Below, in pieces: positions 11,022-27,514 of a stretch of DNA of 64,000 nucleotides. The stretch is from Batkoa obscura (Eukaryota > Entomophthoromycota > Entomophthoromycetes > Entomophthorales > Batkoaceae): the NCBI GenBank assembly GCA_030770535.1, contig JASVEC010000005.1, positions 992,001-1,056,000 on the forward strand. Direction: 5' to 3'. Position numbers and translations under genes: made by a program. Positions within the stretch are counted from its first letter, which is position 1, and every line of letters starts with the position of its first letter. The notes below the pieces were generated by a model, which saw nothing but the letters and a program-made list of their open reading frames with translations, was not told the origin of the DNA and ran no database searches.

Positions 11022-11651
11022 TATTTTTTAAATTTAGTTTGTAATTATTATATTTAATTAAAAAAGAGCATATATTGTACCAGGGCTATTGAATTAACAA
11101 GTACGTATTATTGTATTTGATACTCCACTCATTTATAAAGAAAATCAAATTTACAATGTTGAGTTAAATATTTACAAAAACTCTAACTTTAAATACATAC
11201 TATGGGTATATAACGATAGATAGTTCCATATTCCTTAGTTTGGTTTTTAGCTATTTTGGTATTATAAGTATTTAATATGTTAAGTGCAATAGATCATGTT
11301 TTTTAAAATATTGAAAGAGTGGGAACTCTAAAATGTTTTGTTAGTATATAAAAAACAATAGATGTGTTTAATAAGATATCTAATCTTAAAAGTTATATTT
11401 AGCTTAATAATTAAAATTTAATTATTTACTACAACTACAACTGAAACCGAACTTAACCAAACAAACTGAAGGATTTAGTGAGTGGATAAATAAAAAAATA
11501 AAGACGAAATCAACCAAATTGAAAAAGAAAGCCAAACACATAGCCAATTAAACAGCTTAAAACAAAGAATTGTTACGTAAAAAGCCAATATTTTAAGAAT
11601 TCACATGTAATCTGAATAAAGATGATGTAGCAAAAACAATGCTAAAAAGAG

Positions 11652-11659
11652 TATAAAAC
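11652..11659 (+). promoter_or_regulatory. TATA box of isocitrate lyase gene
   Basis: TATAAAAC 72 bases before the ATG at 11724, in sequence otherwise rich in A. Position fits a core promoter for a strongly expressed gene. Confidence 0.5.
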
Positions 11660-11723
11660 AGTCACATTGACAGTTTAACAGCTTAATACTCGTTTTCTTT
11701 TTTTAACTTGAAAAAATAAAACA

Positions 11724-13340
11724 ATGACTCAATTCCATAACGATGAATGCTGCTACGATCAAGAATTAAAGGAGTTGGGCACCTGGTGGGCATCCCCCCG
11801 TTTCTCTCATTTGAAGCGTCCATATTCTCCTCAATCCATTATATCCAAACGTGGTACTCTTAAAATTGAATACCCTTCCAATATTCAAGCCAAAAAGTTA
11901 TGGGCTATTTTAAAACGTCACCAACGTAGTCGTACTACCGCTTATACCTTTGGTGCTCTTGACCCCGTTCAAGTAACTCAAATGGCCAAATATCACGAAA
12001 CCATTTATGTTTCTGGATGGCAATGCTCTTCTACTGCTTCCACCTCCAATGAACCAGGACCAGATCTTGCTGATTACCCAATGGATACTGTACCAAACAA
12101 AGTAGATCAACTTTTCCGTGCTCAATTATTCCATGATAGAAAGCAACGTGAAGAGCGTTTTAGTTTAACTTCAGAACAAAGAAAGACAGTTCCACATACT
12201 GATTTCTTACGACCAATCATTGCTGACGCTGATTCAGGCCATGGTGGTTTAACCGCTGTCATGAAGCTTGCTAAAATGTTCGTTGAACGAGGTGCTGCTG
12301 GTATTCATATTGAAGATCAAGCTGCTGGTACTAAGAAATGTGGTCATATGGGAGGTAAAGTTTTAGTTCCTACTTCTGAACATATTTCTCGTCTTATTGC
12401 TATCCGTGCTCAATTTGATATTATGAATGCTGAAACCATCCTTGTTTCTCGTACTGATGCTGAAGCTGCTCAACTTCTCACTAGTAATATTGACCGTCGT
12501 GATCATCCATTTATTTTAGGTACTACTAACAACTGCTTACGTCCTCTTGTTACTATTTTAGAAGAAGCTGTTAAAGCTGGTAAAACAGCTCAACAGCTTC
12601 ATGCCATTCAAGAACAATGGCTTGATGAAGCTGACCTTGTAACCTTTACTGAAGCTGTTGCTCGTAAAATCCGTCAAACCAATTGCAGCAATGTAGAAGC
12701 TAACCTTTCCAAATGGAACTGCCGTTCCCAAGAGCTTAGCTACTATGAAGCACGTGAATTAGCTAAATCCATGGGCTTTGAAACCTTCTGGGATTGGGAT
12801 CTTCCTAGAACTAAAGAAGGATATTACCGTCTCAATGGTGGTGTGAAATGTGCTATTGCTCGTTCTGTTGCTTACGCTCCATACTCTGATATGCTTTGGA
12901 TGGAATCGGCTGCTCCTATCTATAGTCAAGCTAAAGAATTTGCTCAAGGTGTCCATTCCGTTTATCCAAATGCTATGCTTTCTTATAATCTCTCCCCATC
13001 CTTTAACTGGGATGCCACTAATATGAATGATACTCAAATTGAATCTTTCATTACTGATTTAGGTCGTTTAGGTTATGTATGGCAATTCATTACTTTAGCT
13101 GGTTTCCATGCTAACTCTCTTGCAATTGACCTCTTTGCTCGTGATTTTGCTAACCGTGGTATGTTAGCTTATGTTGAGACCATTCAACGTAAAGAGCGTC
13201 ATTATGGTGTAGAAACACTTTCTCATCAAAAATGGTCTGGTGCTCAATATGTTGATAATTTACTTGCTATACCAACTGGTGGTTTATCTTCAACTTCTGC
13301 TATGGGTTCTGGAGTTACTGAAACTCAATTCTCAAAATAA
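11724..13340 (+). CDS. ICL1: Isocitrate lyase
   Basis: Single-exon, 538 residues, the usual length of fungal isocitrate lyases. It splits isocitrate into glyoxylate and succinate, the first committed step of the glyoxylate bypass used on fatty acids and acetate. Visible motifs: [27 protein letters not shown] (metal and substrate binding), [20 protein letters not shown] with the catalytic Cys, [13 protein letters not shown], and [11 protein letters not shown]. Codon use is strongly biased toward C/T-ending codons, as for a highly expressed gene. The C-terminus is [10 protein letters not shown], which is not a canonical SKL-type peroxisomal signal, so the enzyme could be cytosolic or use another signal. 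No intron. Confidence 0.97.
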   Translation: MTQFHNDECCYDQELKELGTWWASPRFSHLKRPYSPQSIISKRGTLKIEYPSNIQAKKLWAILKRHQRSRTTAYTFGALDPVQVTQMAKYHETIYVSGWQCSSTASTSNEPGPDLADYPMDTVPNKVDQLFRAQLFHDRKQREERFSLTSEQRKTVPHTDFLRPIIADADSGHGGLTAVMKLAKMFVERGAAGIHIEDQAAGTKKCGHMGGKVLVPTSEHISRLIAIRAQFDIMNAETILVSRTDAEAAQLLTSNIDRRDHPFILGTTNNCLRPLVTILEEAVKAGKTAQQLHAIQEQWLDEADLVTFTEAVARKIRQTNCSNVEANLSKWNCRSQELSYYEARELAKSMGFETFWDWDLPRTKEGYYRLNGGVKCAIARSVAYAPYSDMLWMESAAPIYSQAKEFAQGVHSVYPNAMLSYNLSPSFNWDATNMNDTQIESFITDLGRLGYVWQFITLAGFHANSLAIDLFARDFANRGMLAYVETIQRKERHYGVETLSHQKWSGAQYVDNLLAIPTGGLSSTSAMGSGVTETQFSK

Positions 13341-13417
13341 AATTTTAATATTCAAATAATCCAAATAAAAAAATAAAACGTTTTAAATAATTTATTAATT
13401 TTATTTTCAAACATTAA

Positions 13418-14500
13418 TTAATCTTCCATCATATGGTCATCATGAGCTTGGTATGAAGCATCGTGGTTATTGTAATTATTATAATTTATGTTATAGTTAT
13501 TATAATTAATATTGTTGTAATTATTATATTCATTATAATTCATATTATTATAATTCATACTATTATAATTCATACTATTATAATTATTATTTAAATTATA
13601 ATTAACACCATTAAAACTATTAAAATTCGCTTCATTATTATAACAAACTTCCTCAAAACCGGTACTATCGTCTTCAATCTCTTCTGCCATATAACCATCG
13701 TCAATCTCTTCTACTATAGGTTCATCATAGATATTATCACTATCAATATCATAATATAATTCTGGATATAAAAACCTTAGCTGTATAAAAATAATTAAAA
13801 ATATATTTAGATTAATATTAAAAAAAGACTTACCAAAAACTCTTTAATATAATTAGGTTCATATCGAATTATCTGTAAAGCATTATAATCCCTTTCTTTA
13901 CTTTTGTCCTTTAAAACCGCTTCGGGTATTTTAGTTGCCAATTTAAAATATTCTGGATCCAAAATTTCCACTTTTTTAATTTCACTTAATGGATGGAAGC
14001 CTTCCCCATTTTTATTCATCAAATTATTATTTTCCGTTCCTAAAATTGTTATTATAAATCTAGTCATAAATAAATAGTGTGATTATCTTACTTTGATTTA
14101 CAGATATTGGACCATCATTAAGTTTCAATTTTTTTAGATCAAGTTCAATATCCATTAAAGCATCATGGCTTCGTTTTCTAAAAATTGGTGGACTTAATAA
14201 ACTAGGAGTAACGGTAGTCAGACTTGAGAAGGTATTCATTGTATTGGTGTTGTTAGAAGCGGGATTGCTATTCCATAGATTATTATTATTAAAGTAATAG
14301 GATTGTGTTGGGTTATTGAAATTATTATTATACTTATTATTTATAGTGGTATTAAAATGATTATTTGATGAACTATTGAAGTTACTATTATAGTTGCTAT
14401 TTACATTATTATTATAATTGTTATTCATGTTATCATTATTGAAATAAAAAGAGTTATTTAAATTGAAATCATCACTTGGATCACTATTGAAATAAGTCAT
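13418..14500 (-). CDS. Asn-rich protein with basic nuclear-type motif, unknown function
   Basis: Three exons on the minus strand, 14500-14092, 14039-13834 and 13780-13418, give 325 residues with phases agreeing. Residues about 1-95 are Asn/Tyr-rich low complexity. A basic patch IFRKRSHDALMDIELDLKKL follows (about 105-130), resembling a nuclear localisation signal plus a short amphipathic helix. The middle exon holds a folded-looking segment (HPLSEIKKVEILDPEYFKLA, ERDYNALQIIRYEPNYIKEF) that continues into LRFLYPELYYDID. The C-terminus is again a low-complexity repeat of NYNNMNYN type. I do not recognise the family. The structured middle third is probably the functional part; the Asn-rich ends are encoded by AAT/AAC runs. 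Confidence 0.65.
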
Positions 14501-14800
14501 TTTAATTAAAATGATATTTTAATTATTAGTATTTCTTATTTATATAGATTCAAATTCAAACTGTTAATGGAATAGAAAGTTCTAGGGAACTTAAGTAAAT
14601 TTATGCAAATTCACAAAAACTGAAAGATTGCAAAAATATTGAAACCTTAATCTTTAAAAAATCCGTGCTGTTATTAAATCATTGGTTAAAAATCGAAGTT
14701 AACTGAGAAAATAACTATTTCTATTTAGTCGAAAAATAGTCAAACCATAAATATCTAAATAAAAACCCATTTTTAAAAAATAAAAAAATAAAACTTCAAT
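14501..14800. promoter_or_regulatory. Divergent promoter, Asn-rich gene and PHO88
   Basis: A 300-base region between two divergent start codons. It must contain both promoters; I see no convincing box other than A-rich tracts. Confidence 0.4.
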
Positions 14801-15349
14801 ATGTCGGGCTGGAAAGACGCGATACTCAATTTTATCCTGGTAATTGTATTAACTCAAGTATTAAGATTTTTTGATGCTGAAAATCCAAGTGTATTAAATG
14901 GTATTCGTTTGATGTATGTTACTGCCAATGGTATAGTTTATGGTATATTATACTATTGTTATCTTCAAATTCAAAAAAGAGGTAATCAAAAAGAGTTAAG
15001 TTATAATGAAAACCCACCAGCCTATTCGGATGCTGCTCCAGTGACCATTATTACCACTTATGAAGAATATGATAAAGCTGAGTTGATAAAATTTGTTCGT
15101 ACTAGTTTAATTTCTATGGCTATTTCTGTGTTGATTCACTATCGTATGGGTTATATACAACCTATCTTTATTCAAAGTATTTTACCTTTAAAAAATATCT
15201 TTAATAATCCTTTAGTTAAAATTTATCTTTTAAATCATCCGGAAGTTAATGAATTGAAAAGACCTTTCAATGTTCAATCCAATCCATTCTCTCCTGCTAC
15301 TACTAGTCCTACTACCAATAAAAAAAAGAATAAGATTAAGAAGAAGTAG
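14801..15349 (+). CDS. PHO88: PHO88 / SND3 family ER membrane protein
   Basis: Single exon, 182 residues. A hydrophobic N-terminal helix (AILNFILVIVLTQVLRFFD) and a second segment (LMYVTANGIVYGILYYCYLQIQ) precede a loop with VTIITTYEEYDKAEL. Then come FVRTSLISMAISVLIHYRMGYIQPIFIQSILPLKN, LVKIYLLNHPE and LKRPFNV, and a basic Lys-rich tail. This is the PHO88 pattern. In yeast the protein, also called SND3, acts in SRP-independent targeting of proteins to the ER and was first found by its effect on phosphate transport. The ending KKKNKIKKK is compatible with an ER-resident membrane protein. Upstream, divergent, is the Asn-rich gene. Confidence 0.88.
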   Translation: MSGWKDAILNFILVIVLTQVLRFFDAENPSVLNGIRLMYVTANGIVYGILYYCYLQIQKRGNQKELSYNENPPAYSDAAPVTIITTYEEYDKAELIKFVRTSLISMAISVLIHYRMGYIQPIFIQSILPLKNIFNNPLVKIYLLNHPEVNELKRPFNVQSNPFSPATTSPTTNKKKNKIKKK

Positions 15350-15486
15350 AGATTAGAATGTTAATAATAAAACAAATAAAATAAGATAAGAACATACTTT
15401 TTATTTATTTATTACGTTTATTTTCATTTTTTATTATATATTTTTATAAAATAAAAAATAACTTTGAATTGAGTTTCTAACTTTAA

Positions 15487-16102
15487 TTATAATAAAGTAT
15501 TTTTACGTAAATGAATTGGAACTTCATCCTTTGGAGCACCTGGAATAATTTTTTCATAACCCTAGAAAAAAAATAGAATAATTAACACCATTTCATTTAT
15601 TTAACATCAATCAACTTACTAATTTCTTAAATACACATGCATTAAATTTTTGCTCTGGTTGACGACAGAATCGATATTCAAAATTATTATTATCTAAGCA
15701 TTTCCAATGGTCACTAAATTCACTCTCACAATTTTTTTGTAGTTTTTCTAACCTAAAAACGATTCATTAAATCTTATACTATTTAACCCACTTCATTCTC
15801 ATTTCTTTTCATTTTTCTATTATAAAAAAAACTTACAAATCCACTGAACATCTAGTAACTTTTCTTCCTTCTTTTAAGCAATGAGCTGGGTCATTATTTT
15901 CATTTTTACACAACATAAAATCGTCATAATAATTTTTACAATGAGCGTGTAAAAAATAAGAAGCTGAAGTAAGTGGAGCAGAAGAGGCACCTACTTCAGT
16001 AACTTTAGGGATATTTGAAGGCATCTCGCTAGTTTCAATGTGCTTCCCTTCGATACGGAAATCATACGCGGATGCGCCTTGGGGGTGGTTACCTGCTGAC
16101 AT
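15487..16102 (-). CDS. NDUFA8: Complex I subunit NDUFA8 (CHCH protein)
   Basis: Three exons on the minus strand, 16102-15837, 15752-15620 and 15561-15487, encode 157 residues. Twin cysteine motifs are visible: HAHCKNYYDDFMLCKNENND with AHCLKEGRKVTRCSVDL, then KNCESEFSDHWKCLDNNNFE and CRQPEQKFNACVFKKL. These are the two CHCH units of NDUFA8, an intermembrane-space-facing accessory subunit of complex I that is imported by the Mia40 route. The end, IIPGAPKDEVPIHLRKNTLL, fits the family. Introns are 84 and 58 bases. This is the second of three complex I subunits in the window. Confidence 0.93.
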
Positions 16103-16689
16103 TTGGAAAATTTATTTGGTTATCTTATCTAGGTTAAAGATGATCTGAATTGGAGTCAGTTTGGATTGTTGGTTTTTTGAAATGAGCGAGGAGCCAATAA
16201 AATGTAAGATATTGGAATGTTTATTCTTTTTGGTTAGGAAATTTTTTTGATGGGTTGTTGTAAGTATGAGGAATTGTATTTTGTATGGTTTCTAAATTAT
16301 ACAAACATTATAAAATGAAACTGATATGAATGGGAATTTCCACAAAATGATATTAAATTTTTATTTTTAATATATGTAAAATGAATAAATAAAAATAGTA
16401 TTGTCAGTCTATAGTAATAGAAGTCTGTTTATAAACTATAAATTTCTACTATTAATATAAAATAGAACTTTCTTAAATAAATAGCTAAATCAATATCAAA
16501 TACTTTCTTTATAATACTTTAATTTCATGTATAAAAAAAAACTCAAATAACAATAAAGAAACCCGCTTATTTCAATAACATTATCATCAAAAATCATTAT
16601 CAAACTCATCATCTTAATATTCAAAGTAAAAAAATTATCAAAAAATTTCGTTTACTCATTAAATAAAATATAACACTATAAAGTAACAC
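16103..16689. other. Intergenic, no gene seen
   Basis: Separates NDUFA8 (its 5' side) from the 3' end of the small membrane-protein gene. AT-rich; no repeat family member or tRNA found. Confidence 0.5.
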
Positions 16690-17185
16690 TCAATGTTCCA
16701 ACGTAGAAAAAGTGGAAGTTCTATTACGAGACTATATAAAAAAAGAAAAAACGTCAATAACTTTTAACCAAGTAGAATATATAACTAAATTACCTTCCAC
16801 CACTTTTTTAAATGGGGTTTAAAAAAAGCAGTCAATAACAATAGTGTAGTAACTATTAAAAACAAATAAACCATAATTTTATCTTTTATTGAGTCTCTTT
16901 CTAAAAAATTATTATAAATTCAATCTACCGTCTTTAAAAAAAAATCTCTTTTCCATCAATAATTTGCCTTTTCATGATAATAGAAAAGAAACATAGAAAG
17001 AAACAAATAAATAAATACTTACGAAAACAATTTGTTTTTAATTGATTCTTTTGTACATCCTCCCCAACCTTACTAAACTCTTCTAATTCCAAACATAAAG
17101 TTAAACAATCGGAACATACTTTATCAATCGGTAATTCAATAACTTTATTTAAGGTATCCAAACTACATTTACAAAATTGAGACAT
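16690..17185 (-). CDS. Small cysteine-rich single-pass membrane protein, unknown
   Basis: Three exons on the minus strand, 17185-17023, 16900-16794 and 16731-16690, give 103 residues with all phases in agreement. The N-terminus carries six cysteines in a C-x-C ... C-x2-C-x3-C ... C arrangement (MSQFCKCSLDTLNK, DKVCSDCLTLCLELEE, LKTNC). After a short charged linker (QRDSIKDK) there is one transmembrane segment, IMVYLFLIVTTLLLLTAFF, and a short basic tail KPHLKKWWKSRNRTSTFS. There is no signal peptide, so it is probably a signal-anchored small membrane protein. I do not recognise a family. The 122-base first intron could hide another small exon; the frame works without one. Confidence 0.6.
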
Positions 17186-17962
17186 ACTAATAAGGTTTTG
17201 AATGAGTTAAATAGAATAGAATAGAATAAAATAAAGTAGTAAAAATTGAAATTGATCAAACTGAATAGGTTACAAAAGAAGATGAAATTGATTGGTTAGC
17301 TATTGAAAAAGATTGATTGGTGCATATTAATAATGAGCTAGATAGATTGGTAATTGATGAATATAATTAAGATAGATGTGAAAATCACAGCAATAATAAT
17401 ATAACCGAAAAATGGATGAATAGCTAATTTCAAGTAGTTATTTTATCTTTATGTTTTATTAAGTTACCATATAATATAATATAATATAATATAGGGATGT
17501 ATTTTTGCGTTTAATTTTACTAACAATTTTTCCGTTCAAATAGTGCTTAAAAAATGTAAAAAAGAATGAAAGTAAAAAAAACATCCTCATATAATATAGT
17601 ATAATTTTAAAGAGTAGTAGAAAATTATAAAATATCAATAATAAAATCCATGTATTTTACTTTAAAATAAAAATGAATTTCAAATTCTTAGATATTTTTA
17701 TTTATATTAAATTCCACTTTATTTCATTATTATGTTAATTTAATGTTTTTAATATTCTAATTAAATTTATTAATGTTGCTAAATTAAGTAAATTCGATGT
17801 TTTTCTTATAGTGGATTTCAACTAGTAAAATACAAATGTTGTATATTTTTTTACAGCGATATCATTTCAACCAATTAAAAAAGGTTGAATTGTAAGTGAT
17901 AATTTGAATTTTAAATCTTGAAATTTTTGATCTTTTTATTAATAAAAATAAGCTATTGAAAT
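17186..17962. other. Divergent intergenic region with one MITE
   Basis: Holds MITE copy 5 (17492-17589), inserted at a run of TAATA repeats, and otherwise only AT-rich sequence between the small membrane-protein gene and DNA2. Confidence 0.55.
17492..17589 (+). mobile_element. MITE copy 5
   Basis: 98 bp copy beginning TAGGGATGTATTTTTG and ending AAACATCCTCA, flanked by TA, inserted in an (ATAAT)n stretch. A few internal bases are missing relative to the 101 bp copies. Confidence 0.8.
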
Positions 17963-23859
<5,897 letters not shown>

Positions 23860-24787
23860 AGTATAAAGTATAAAGGGAAAAGGAAACAAGTAATAGATAA
23901 AGTAGTTGTATGAAGTTAATAGTTGATTGGATTATTTTTTATAAAGATTTTAAGAATTTTAATGAAATTTAAGTGATTGTTTTATGATTTTCTAATAAAT
24001 TTTTAGAATAAAAAGTTTATTTTTTTATAAATGTTTGTCTGTTTTGTTGAAAATTTTACACCGAGTAGTAGGAGTTAGTTTAATATATTTAAAATTTAGT
24101 GTTGTTATTTTTAATTCTATTCTGAAAAAAGAATCGAATCCACATTTAGCTATTTTGATTTTATCGAATATAAATTAAAATACTATTAATTATTAAAGTT
24201 TTAAATAGATATTATTGAATGTTAAATATTATAATCATAGATAAATGTAAACATTGATTATTTTTGTTTATTTTTTATGTAGCATCAAAATTTTAAATAA
24301 AGTATCAATTAAAATTGAACAAAAAAACAATCCAGGGATGTATTTTTTTGTTTAATAATTTTACTAAAACTTCTCTTAAACTGTACTTAAAAAACGAGAA
24401 AAGTGACGAAACCGAAAAAAACACCCCTATCTTGTATAAGTTATTTTAAAGTTAAGCAAAAAAAGTAAGTGTTTTTTCAATACTTAACGCTTAATTTGCA
24501 ATTTCAATCAAAAATCGAAATTGGACAAATCGAAATGAAGGTCTTAACTAAGCCATATACACGATTTCCAACAGATACAATTTTCTCCAAAAAAAATAGT
24601 TGAGTAAATTGATCTAATATTTTTATGACAGCTATGTAGGTTGAAAATTCTCGATGTTCATCATTTGATTGAGAACTGTATAATAATGATCTTAATTTAA
24701 TTTGATTTAAATAAATCATCAATTAGAATACTTGATCATTAATAGAACTATATAAAAATAAATTCAACAATAAAATTATACAAAAAA
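23860..24787. other. Intergenic with one MITE
   Basis: Between DNA2 and the lipase gene. Contains MITE copy 6 (24333-24429). A minus-strand open stretch at 24504-24722 has no recognised homology and I do not call it. Confidence 0.5.
24333..24429 (+). mobile_element. MITE copy 6
   Basis: 97 bp copy, CAGGGATGTATTTTTTTG at the left and AAAAACACCCCTA at the right. The centre is diverged (AACTTCTCTTAAACTG) and flanking TA is not preserved, so this is an older copy. Confidence 0.75.
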
Positions 24788-25777
24788 ATGTTAATTAAAT
24801 CCCTTATTTTCTATTTAATTTTACTAATACAAATTACAATTCAAATAGATTTTAGTCCAGATGAAGAGGCAAGAAGCTTAAGTGCAAGATACAATTTAAG
24901 TCATTTATCCTTATTAAGAATGATATTAAAGAATCAATTTATAAAGAAAAAGAAAACAGCAACTGGTAAAATAACTAGTAAACTTAGAAATAATACTATT
25001 GAAGAAATTCAAGAAGGTGCTATTTATGCTTCAGTAGCACCATGTAACCCAAATTTATTAAAAGAATGGAAATGTCAATCCTGTTTATTAGTTCCCAATA
25101 ATACATTTGTGACTTCTTTTTATAGCCGTAGAATGGAAGTTTTTGCAATCCTTGTAAAAGATGAACAAGAGGATGTCTTTAGATTAATCTTTCGTGGCTC
25201 TACAACTTTAACAAATCAATTTATGAATTATCTTTTTCAATCCACTCCACTTGATTCAAATTCTCCATCAATTAAAGTTCATCTTGGCTGTAAAATGAGT
25301 ATAGATTCTGTTTCACAGGATATAATATCAAAATTGGCAGATTTATATAAACAAGAGCAATATAAAAATTATAAATTAAAACTTTATGGACATTCATTAG
25401 GTGGCGCATTAGCTAGTTTGATAATACTAGACATTCAATCCAAGCTACAATTAGATGAAGATAAATTGTATTTATTTACTTATGGACAACCTAGAGTTGG
25501 AAATTATGAGTTTGTTCAAAATTTTAATAGTCATCAATTTCATAGCTCAAGAGTGGCCAACTATTATGATGAAGTACCTCGCTTCCCTTCTTATATTGTA
25601 TACAATTATATCCACTTTAATAATGAAATCTTTATTGATAAAGATGGTAGTATTATTAAATGTGATTCTTCTTACTTTGAAGATCCCAATTGTTCTCAAA
25701 AAGTATCAATTGCATATTTAAGTAGAAATACACATAAAGAATATTTTATTGATTTTAACCATAAAAATGTTTGTTAA
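24788..25777 (+). CDS. Secreted class 3 lipase
   Basis: Single exon, 329 residues. Residues 1-20 (MLIKSLIFYLILLIQITIQI) are a signal peptide. FRGSTT at 135-140 supplies the oxyanion region. The nucleophile elbow GHSLGG has its Ser at ~203; Asp (~261) in NYYDEVPRFP and His (~276) in YNYIHFNNEIFI complete the triad. This is the Rhizomucor-type fungal lipase (Lipase_3) fold, which hydrolyses triacylglycerols outside the cell. Cysteine pairs (CNPN...CQSC and near the C-terminus) fit a secreted protein. No intron. Together with the trypsin at 2727 it indicates an absorptive, possibly animal-associated, lifestyle (inference). Confidence 0.93.
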   Translation: MLIKSLIFYLILLIQITIQIDFSPDEEARSLSARYNLSHLSLLRMILKNQFIKKKKTATGKITSKLRNNTIEEIQEGAIYASVAPCNPNLLKEWKCQSCLLVPNNTFVTSFYSRRMEVFAILVKDEQEDVFRLIFRGSTTLTNQFMNYLFQSTPLDSNSPSIKVHLGCKMSIDSVSQDIISKLADLYKQEQYKNYKLKLYGHSLGGALASLIILDIQSKLQLDEDKLYLFTYGQPRVGNYEFVQNFNSHQFHSSRVANYYDEVPRFPSYIVYNYIHFNNEIFIDKDGSIIKCDSSYFEDPNCSQKVSIAYLSRNTHKEYFIDFNHKNVC

Positions 25778-26263
25778 AATAAAATTGGCCTCTATAATAA
25801 CAAAAATATAGTGCCTTTAACACACCACACCTGTTCTAAAACTAAATTTCAACAAGTTGAAATAAAACTTTTCAATAAATATTCAAAATTTTAAATATTA
25901 TAACGTAAATTAAAAATTTATATCTGATCCTAATAATTTCTATTATAAATTTCCAAGCTTTGTTTACTTTTGCTTTGGGTAATTACTTTAAATTTGTTTT
26001 TCAGTTTGTTCAAAAAAAGCTCTTAAGATAAGCATGATGTGCTAAATACTAATTGTTAAATATAATTGTTATATAAAATCTTAATTTAGCAATTTTGGCT
26101 TTATAACTATATATTAAATGTTACAGCATTTCTATAAGAAAAAATATTATATTAAAAGTGATAAATATAGTACCTTATTTAATTAGTTGATATATTATAT
26201 AGTATACCATAAAACGTATAAATTGAACTGAAAATCTTTTGTAAATATTAACAACTTAAAAAT
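25778..26263. other. Upstream region of six-cysteine copy A
   Basis: AT-rich, no coding homology. Its right end holds a TATAAATT motif at 26217-26224, 47 bases before the first ATG of copy A. Confidence 0.5.
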
Positions 26264-26940
26264 ATGGCTAGAAATAAAAATTATACTATTGATTTAGCAG
26301 CTGATAACTCACATAAATATTTTAACCAAAGTCTAACAGAGTCAATAACATGCAATGGAGCTTTCTGCTGCTTTAGTAATAAAACGGTTAACGATACAGC
26401 TATAAATAATCTTGATAAATGTTTCTATTCTATTTATAATGAATTTTATTGTAAAATTTTTAAAGGAAATAAGCAACGGTTTGAAAGCAAAACCAATGTT
26501 AATACATTGAATCAGGATAATTCAAAGACAAATAGTCAAAAAATTATACTATCAATTTACCAACTGATAACTTTAATAGCTACTTTAATCAAAGTTCTAT
26601 TGAAACAGTTCTATGTGATGATAACTATTGTTGCTTTGGAGATGATATGACTAGTGATATAATTCGAAATAACTTTGATAAATGCTTTTACTCCATTTGT
26701 AATGAGTCGTTTTGTAACAGTTTTAATGGAAGAAATCAACAATTTAGAAGTGGACTAATGGTAAATAAATCTAATAGAAGCAAAGTAAAATCAGTAGAAT
26801 CAAAACCAAGTTCAAGTTCAAGCTCAAGTAAATCGAATTATAGCGCTCCTCTTCAGTAAATTTCAATAATTTGACAATTAATCGAAAGTGAATGTTATTT
26901 TTTTCGCTATCTTTATTATCGAACCTCTCTTCTTTAAATA
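26264..26940 (+). pseudogene. Six-cysteine family copy A, decayed
   Basis: Copy of a two-domain gene family unique to this region. Domain 1 (NYTIDLAADNSHKYFNQS ... FCCF ... LDKCFYSI) starts at the first ATG. Domain 2 (NYTINLPTDNFNSYFNQ ... YCCFGDD ... DKCFYSICNESFC) lies in another frame after an A-run in the linker, so the reading frame shifts by one base between domains. The Ser-rich stalk and hydrophobic tail found in intact copies survive only as a relic after a stop. One cysteine of domain 1 is also lost (SIYNEF for SICNES). I therefore read it as a pseudogene rather than two genes; no GT...AG intron reconciles the frames. It has the family's TATA motif at 26217. Confidence 0.75.
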
Positions 26941-27055
26941 TTAATAACTGTTAAATGGGCCCTTTTATTGATTTTATATGATTAATAACGACTTAGATTA
27001 AATTTCTATTTTATTTTATTTTATTTTAAATAATAATTTATCCTTTTTCAAAATA

Positions 27056-27152
27056 TGGGGATGTATTTTTGTTTAAGAATTTTACTAACAATTTTTCCGC
27101 TCAAATGGTGCTTAAAAGATGGAAAAAATGATCAAGCCAAAAAACACCCCCA
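27056..27152 (+). mobile_element. MITE copy 7
   Basis: 97 bp copy, TGGGGATGTATTTTTG to AAAACACCCCCA, flanked by TA on both sides. Confidence 0.85.
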
Positions 27153-27514
27153 TAACAAGTTATATTATAAAATTATTGAAAAAGTCAATAATATATTTAT
27201 AATGAATTTTTAGTCAAATAAATCAATTTTAAATGTTGTTTTTAAGCTTTGTCATTAATACTGCTTTTAATTTTATTGGAGCTACTTAGGCTAGACAGTA
27301 CTTTTAAACTTTTAATATCATAAATATAACTGCTACATATTAAAAAGCCATTAGATATAAGTATATCAAAACTAACATAATAAAAATTCAGTATCTTATT
27401 TTAATAATATTTATTTTAACTGAGTTTTCTAGGTCTTATATAAAACTTAATAAAAAACAAAGATCCGAGTTTGATAAATCATTATTGAATTATTTTAAAG
27501 TTGTTTTAATAAGT

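Larger units (their letters stand above)
10336..11723. other. Divergent promoter region of NAP1 and isocitrate lyase
   Basis: About 1.4 kb without coding homology. It contains one MITE (10923-11021) and the TATA motif of the isocitrate lyase gene (11652). Confidence 0.55.

Noticed and set aside
24504-24722. 72-residue minus-strand open frame upstream of the lipase
   Set aside because: No homology, no promoter or splice context, and ordinary AT-rich composition. Could be a small gene but cannot be supported.
26264-26859. Two separate genes in copy A
   Set aside because: The second frame starts inside domain 2 and would lack its beginning; a single decayed two-domain gene fits the other copies.
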